6,193 bases of DNA from Euryarchaeota archaeon UBA126 (lineage in GTDB: Archaea; Thermoplasmatota; Poseidoniia; Poseidoniales; Thalassarchaeaceae). The stretch spans positions 1 through 6,193 of the forward strand of contig DAMG01000012.1 in the NCBI GenBank assembly GCA_002497025.1, in the 5' to 3' direction. A program made the translations under genes and the position numbers. Positions 5,140-6,193 of the stretch are shown piece by piece (position 1 is the first letter of the stretch; each line of letters starts with the position of its first letter). A model generated the notes under the pieces. The model had not been told where the DNA came from. It worked only from the letters and a program-made list of their open reading frames with translations, and did not search any database.

Positions 5140-6193
5140 CATTTTCAGTCCGCCTTCCGAATGTACCTGATCTTCCTGAAGCGGCAATCGCTGATGATAC
5201 AGAAGGCTGTATCCAATGTCAAATGGGCTCTAAGCTAGTTTTGTTCATTACAGGTCATTGCCATTGGATGTGTGATTATTGTCCACTTTCAGAGAATCGG
5301 CGCGAAATAGATTGGATGTTCGCAAATGAACGTAGAGTGGATATTGGGGATTGGCAAGCGGTAATCGAAGAAGCTCGAGCGATGAATGCTACTGGAGCCG
5401 GAATTACTGGAGGAGATCCAGTTATGGCAAAAGACAGAGTTTTGGAAGCGTGTAAAATTCTCAAAAATGAATTCGGTAATGATTTCCATTTACACATGTA
5501 TACCAGTATCCCATTCAAGGCTGAATGGGCGAAAGATTTCGCCGAAGCCGGTTTGGACGAAATTCGCTTTCATTTTCTAGATATGGAATCCGAAAAATAT
5601 ACCGAAACTATGGCTGCGTGTGTCGAATCTGGAATGTTAACAGGAGTGGAAATTCCTTGTGAGCCAGATAAGGAGAATGAATTGATGGAATTACTCGAAA
5701 CCATGCGAGATATGCCTGTGCAATTTCTCAACCTTAACGAATTAGAGATTACTGTAGGCAATCACGACAATATGGAAATTCGAGGATTCAATTTATCTGA
5801 AGAGATTACTGCTGGGGCAGCAGGTTCTGGGGAATTAGCTACACGGATGAAAGACCGAGTAATGGCAGCATCAATTGGAGCTGCCGACCCTGAAGATGGT
5901 ACAGTTCGTGAGCCCTATCCATACCACCTGAAGTTCTGTACTGCCACATACAAAGACAGTGGTCAGTTACGTCGTCGCTTCATCCGTCGAGGTGAACATA
6001 CTATTTCTCCACATGAAATTCTAACCGAAGATGGCACACTTCTCTTCGGAGCTGTTGATTGTAGTCGGGAAGACTCAGAGGGGTGGATAGAGGAAATCCA
6101 TACAGAAACAGGCCTACCAAGGAGGTTCATGTTGTATGATTCCGAGAATGAAAGAATCGAACTTCCTCTTTCTATGGCTGAAGAATTAGTTGG
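5136..6193 (+). CDS. Radical SAM protein, COG2108-like (3' end cut by the window)
   Basis: The frame is open from the ATG at 5136 to the window edge: 352 full codons, no stop reached. The cluster motif is C42-HWM-C46-DY-C49 (CxxxCxxC), binding the 4Fe-4S cluster that cleaves S-adenosylmethionine. GITGGDP (89-95) stands where the SAM-contacting GGE motif lies. FHLHMYT (117-123) and GLDEIRFHF (139-147) follow on later barrel strands. The overall pattern (C25-IQ-C28, SKLVLFITGHC, CDYCPLS, then a C-terminal KFCTATYKDSGQLRRRF at 266-282) matches archaeal proteins of COG2108, annotated as related to pyruvate formate-lyase activating enzymes and, to my knowledge, without an assigned reaction. C25/C28 and C268 could bind another metal or cluster; that is inference. 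The substrate is unknown. The gene overlaps pdxT by ATGA and follows a strong SD, so the two are very probably cotranslated. A role tied to PLP is possible but unproven. Confidence 0.85.
   Translation, partial: MTFSVRLPNVPDLPEAAIADDTEGCIQCQMGSKLVLFITGHCHWMCDYCPLSENRREIDWMFANERRVDIGDWQAVIEEARAMNATGAGITGGDPVMAKDRVLEACKILKNEFGNDFHLHMYTSIPFKAEWAKDFAEAGLDEIRFHFLDMESEKYTETMAACVESGMLTGVEIPCEPDKENELMELLETMRDMPVQFLNLNELEITVGNHDNMEIRGFNLSEEITAGAAGSGELATRMKDRVMAASIGAADPEDGTVREPYPYHLKFCTATYKDSGQLRRRFIRRGEHTISPHEILTEDGTLLFGAVDCSREDSEGWIEEIHTETGLPRRFMLYDSENERIELPLSMAEELV

Noticed and set aside
5276..5761. Several minus-strand open frames of 63-80 codons
   Set aside because: They overlap each other and lie opposite the radical SAM gene, whose motifs run without break in the plus frame to the window end.
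1..6193. CRISPR array, insertion sequence, integrase site or defence system
   Set aside because: No tandem repeats, transposase motifs, terminal repeats or toxin/nuclease genes were seen on either strand; all long frames are housekeeping or metabolic genes.

Overview
The window reads as ordinary chromosomal DNA from an archaeon, most likely a marine planktonic Thermoplasmatota/Euryarchaeota lineage such as Marine Group II (Poseidoniales). This placement is inferred from protein content and signals, not from a marker gene. The evidence is an AbrB/SpoVT-PhoU fusion regulator of archaeal type, a radical SAM protein of the COG2108 type that is common in archaea, an apparently leaderless gene behind a TATA box, and SD sites matching the archaeal anti-SD (GAGGTG). 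Four of the six gene starts are GTG or TTG.

Layout: positions 1-100 hold the ragged end of something unidentified and an AT-rich promoter. A phosphate-uptake-type regulator (AbrB + PhoU) runs rightward at 101-1138. It converges, with 3 bp between stop codons, on a leftward cluster serC (4453-3350), deoC (3340-2627) and a thioredoxin-CcdA fusion (2596-1142). Gaps in that cluster are 9 and 30 bp, so it is probably one transcription unit. An 83-bp divergent intergenic region (4454-4536) separates serC from a rightward pair: pdxT (4537-5139) and a radical SAM gene (from 5136, cut by the window end). That pair overlaps by ATGA, with a strong SD inside pdxT.

Function: SerC is a PLP enzyme of serine synthesis. 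PdxT supplies ammonia to the PdxS PLP synthase, which uses glyceraldehyde 3-phosphate. DeoC releases glyceraldehyde 3-phosphate from deoxyribose 5-phosphate. A loose vitamin B6/serine/pentose-phosphate theme is therefore possible, but inferred. The Trx-CcdA protein belongs to membrane thiol-disulfide transfer. No mobile element, CRISPR array, tRNA, rRNA or defence system was seen. The points most worth a second look are the pdxT-radical SAM coupling, the altered active-site surroundings of DeoC, and small hairpins that enclose the GTG starts of serC and the Trx-CcdA gene.
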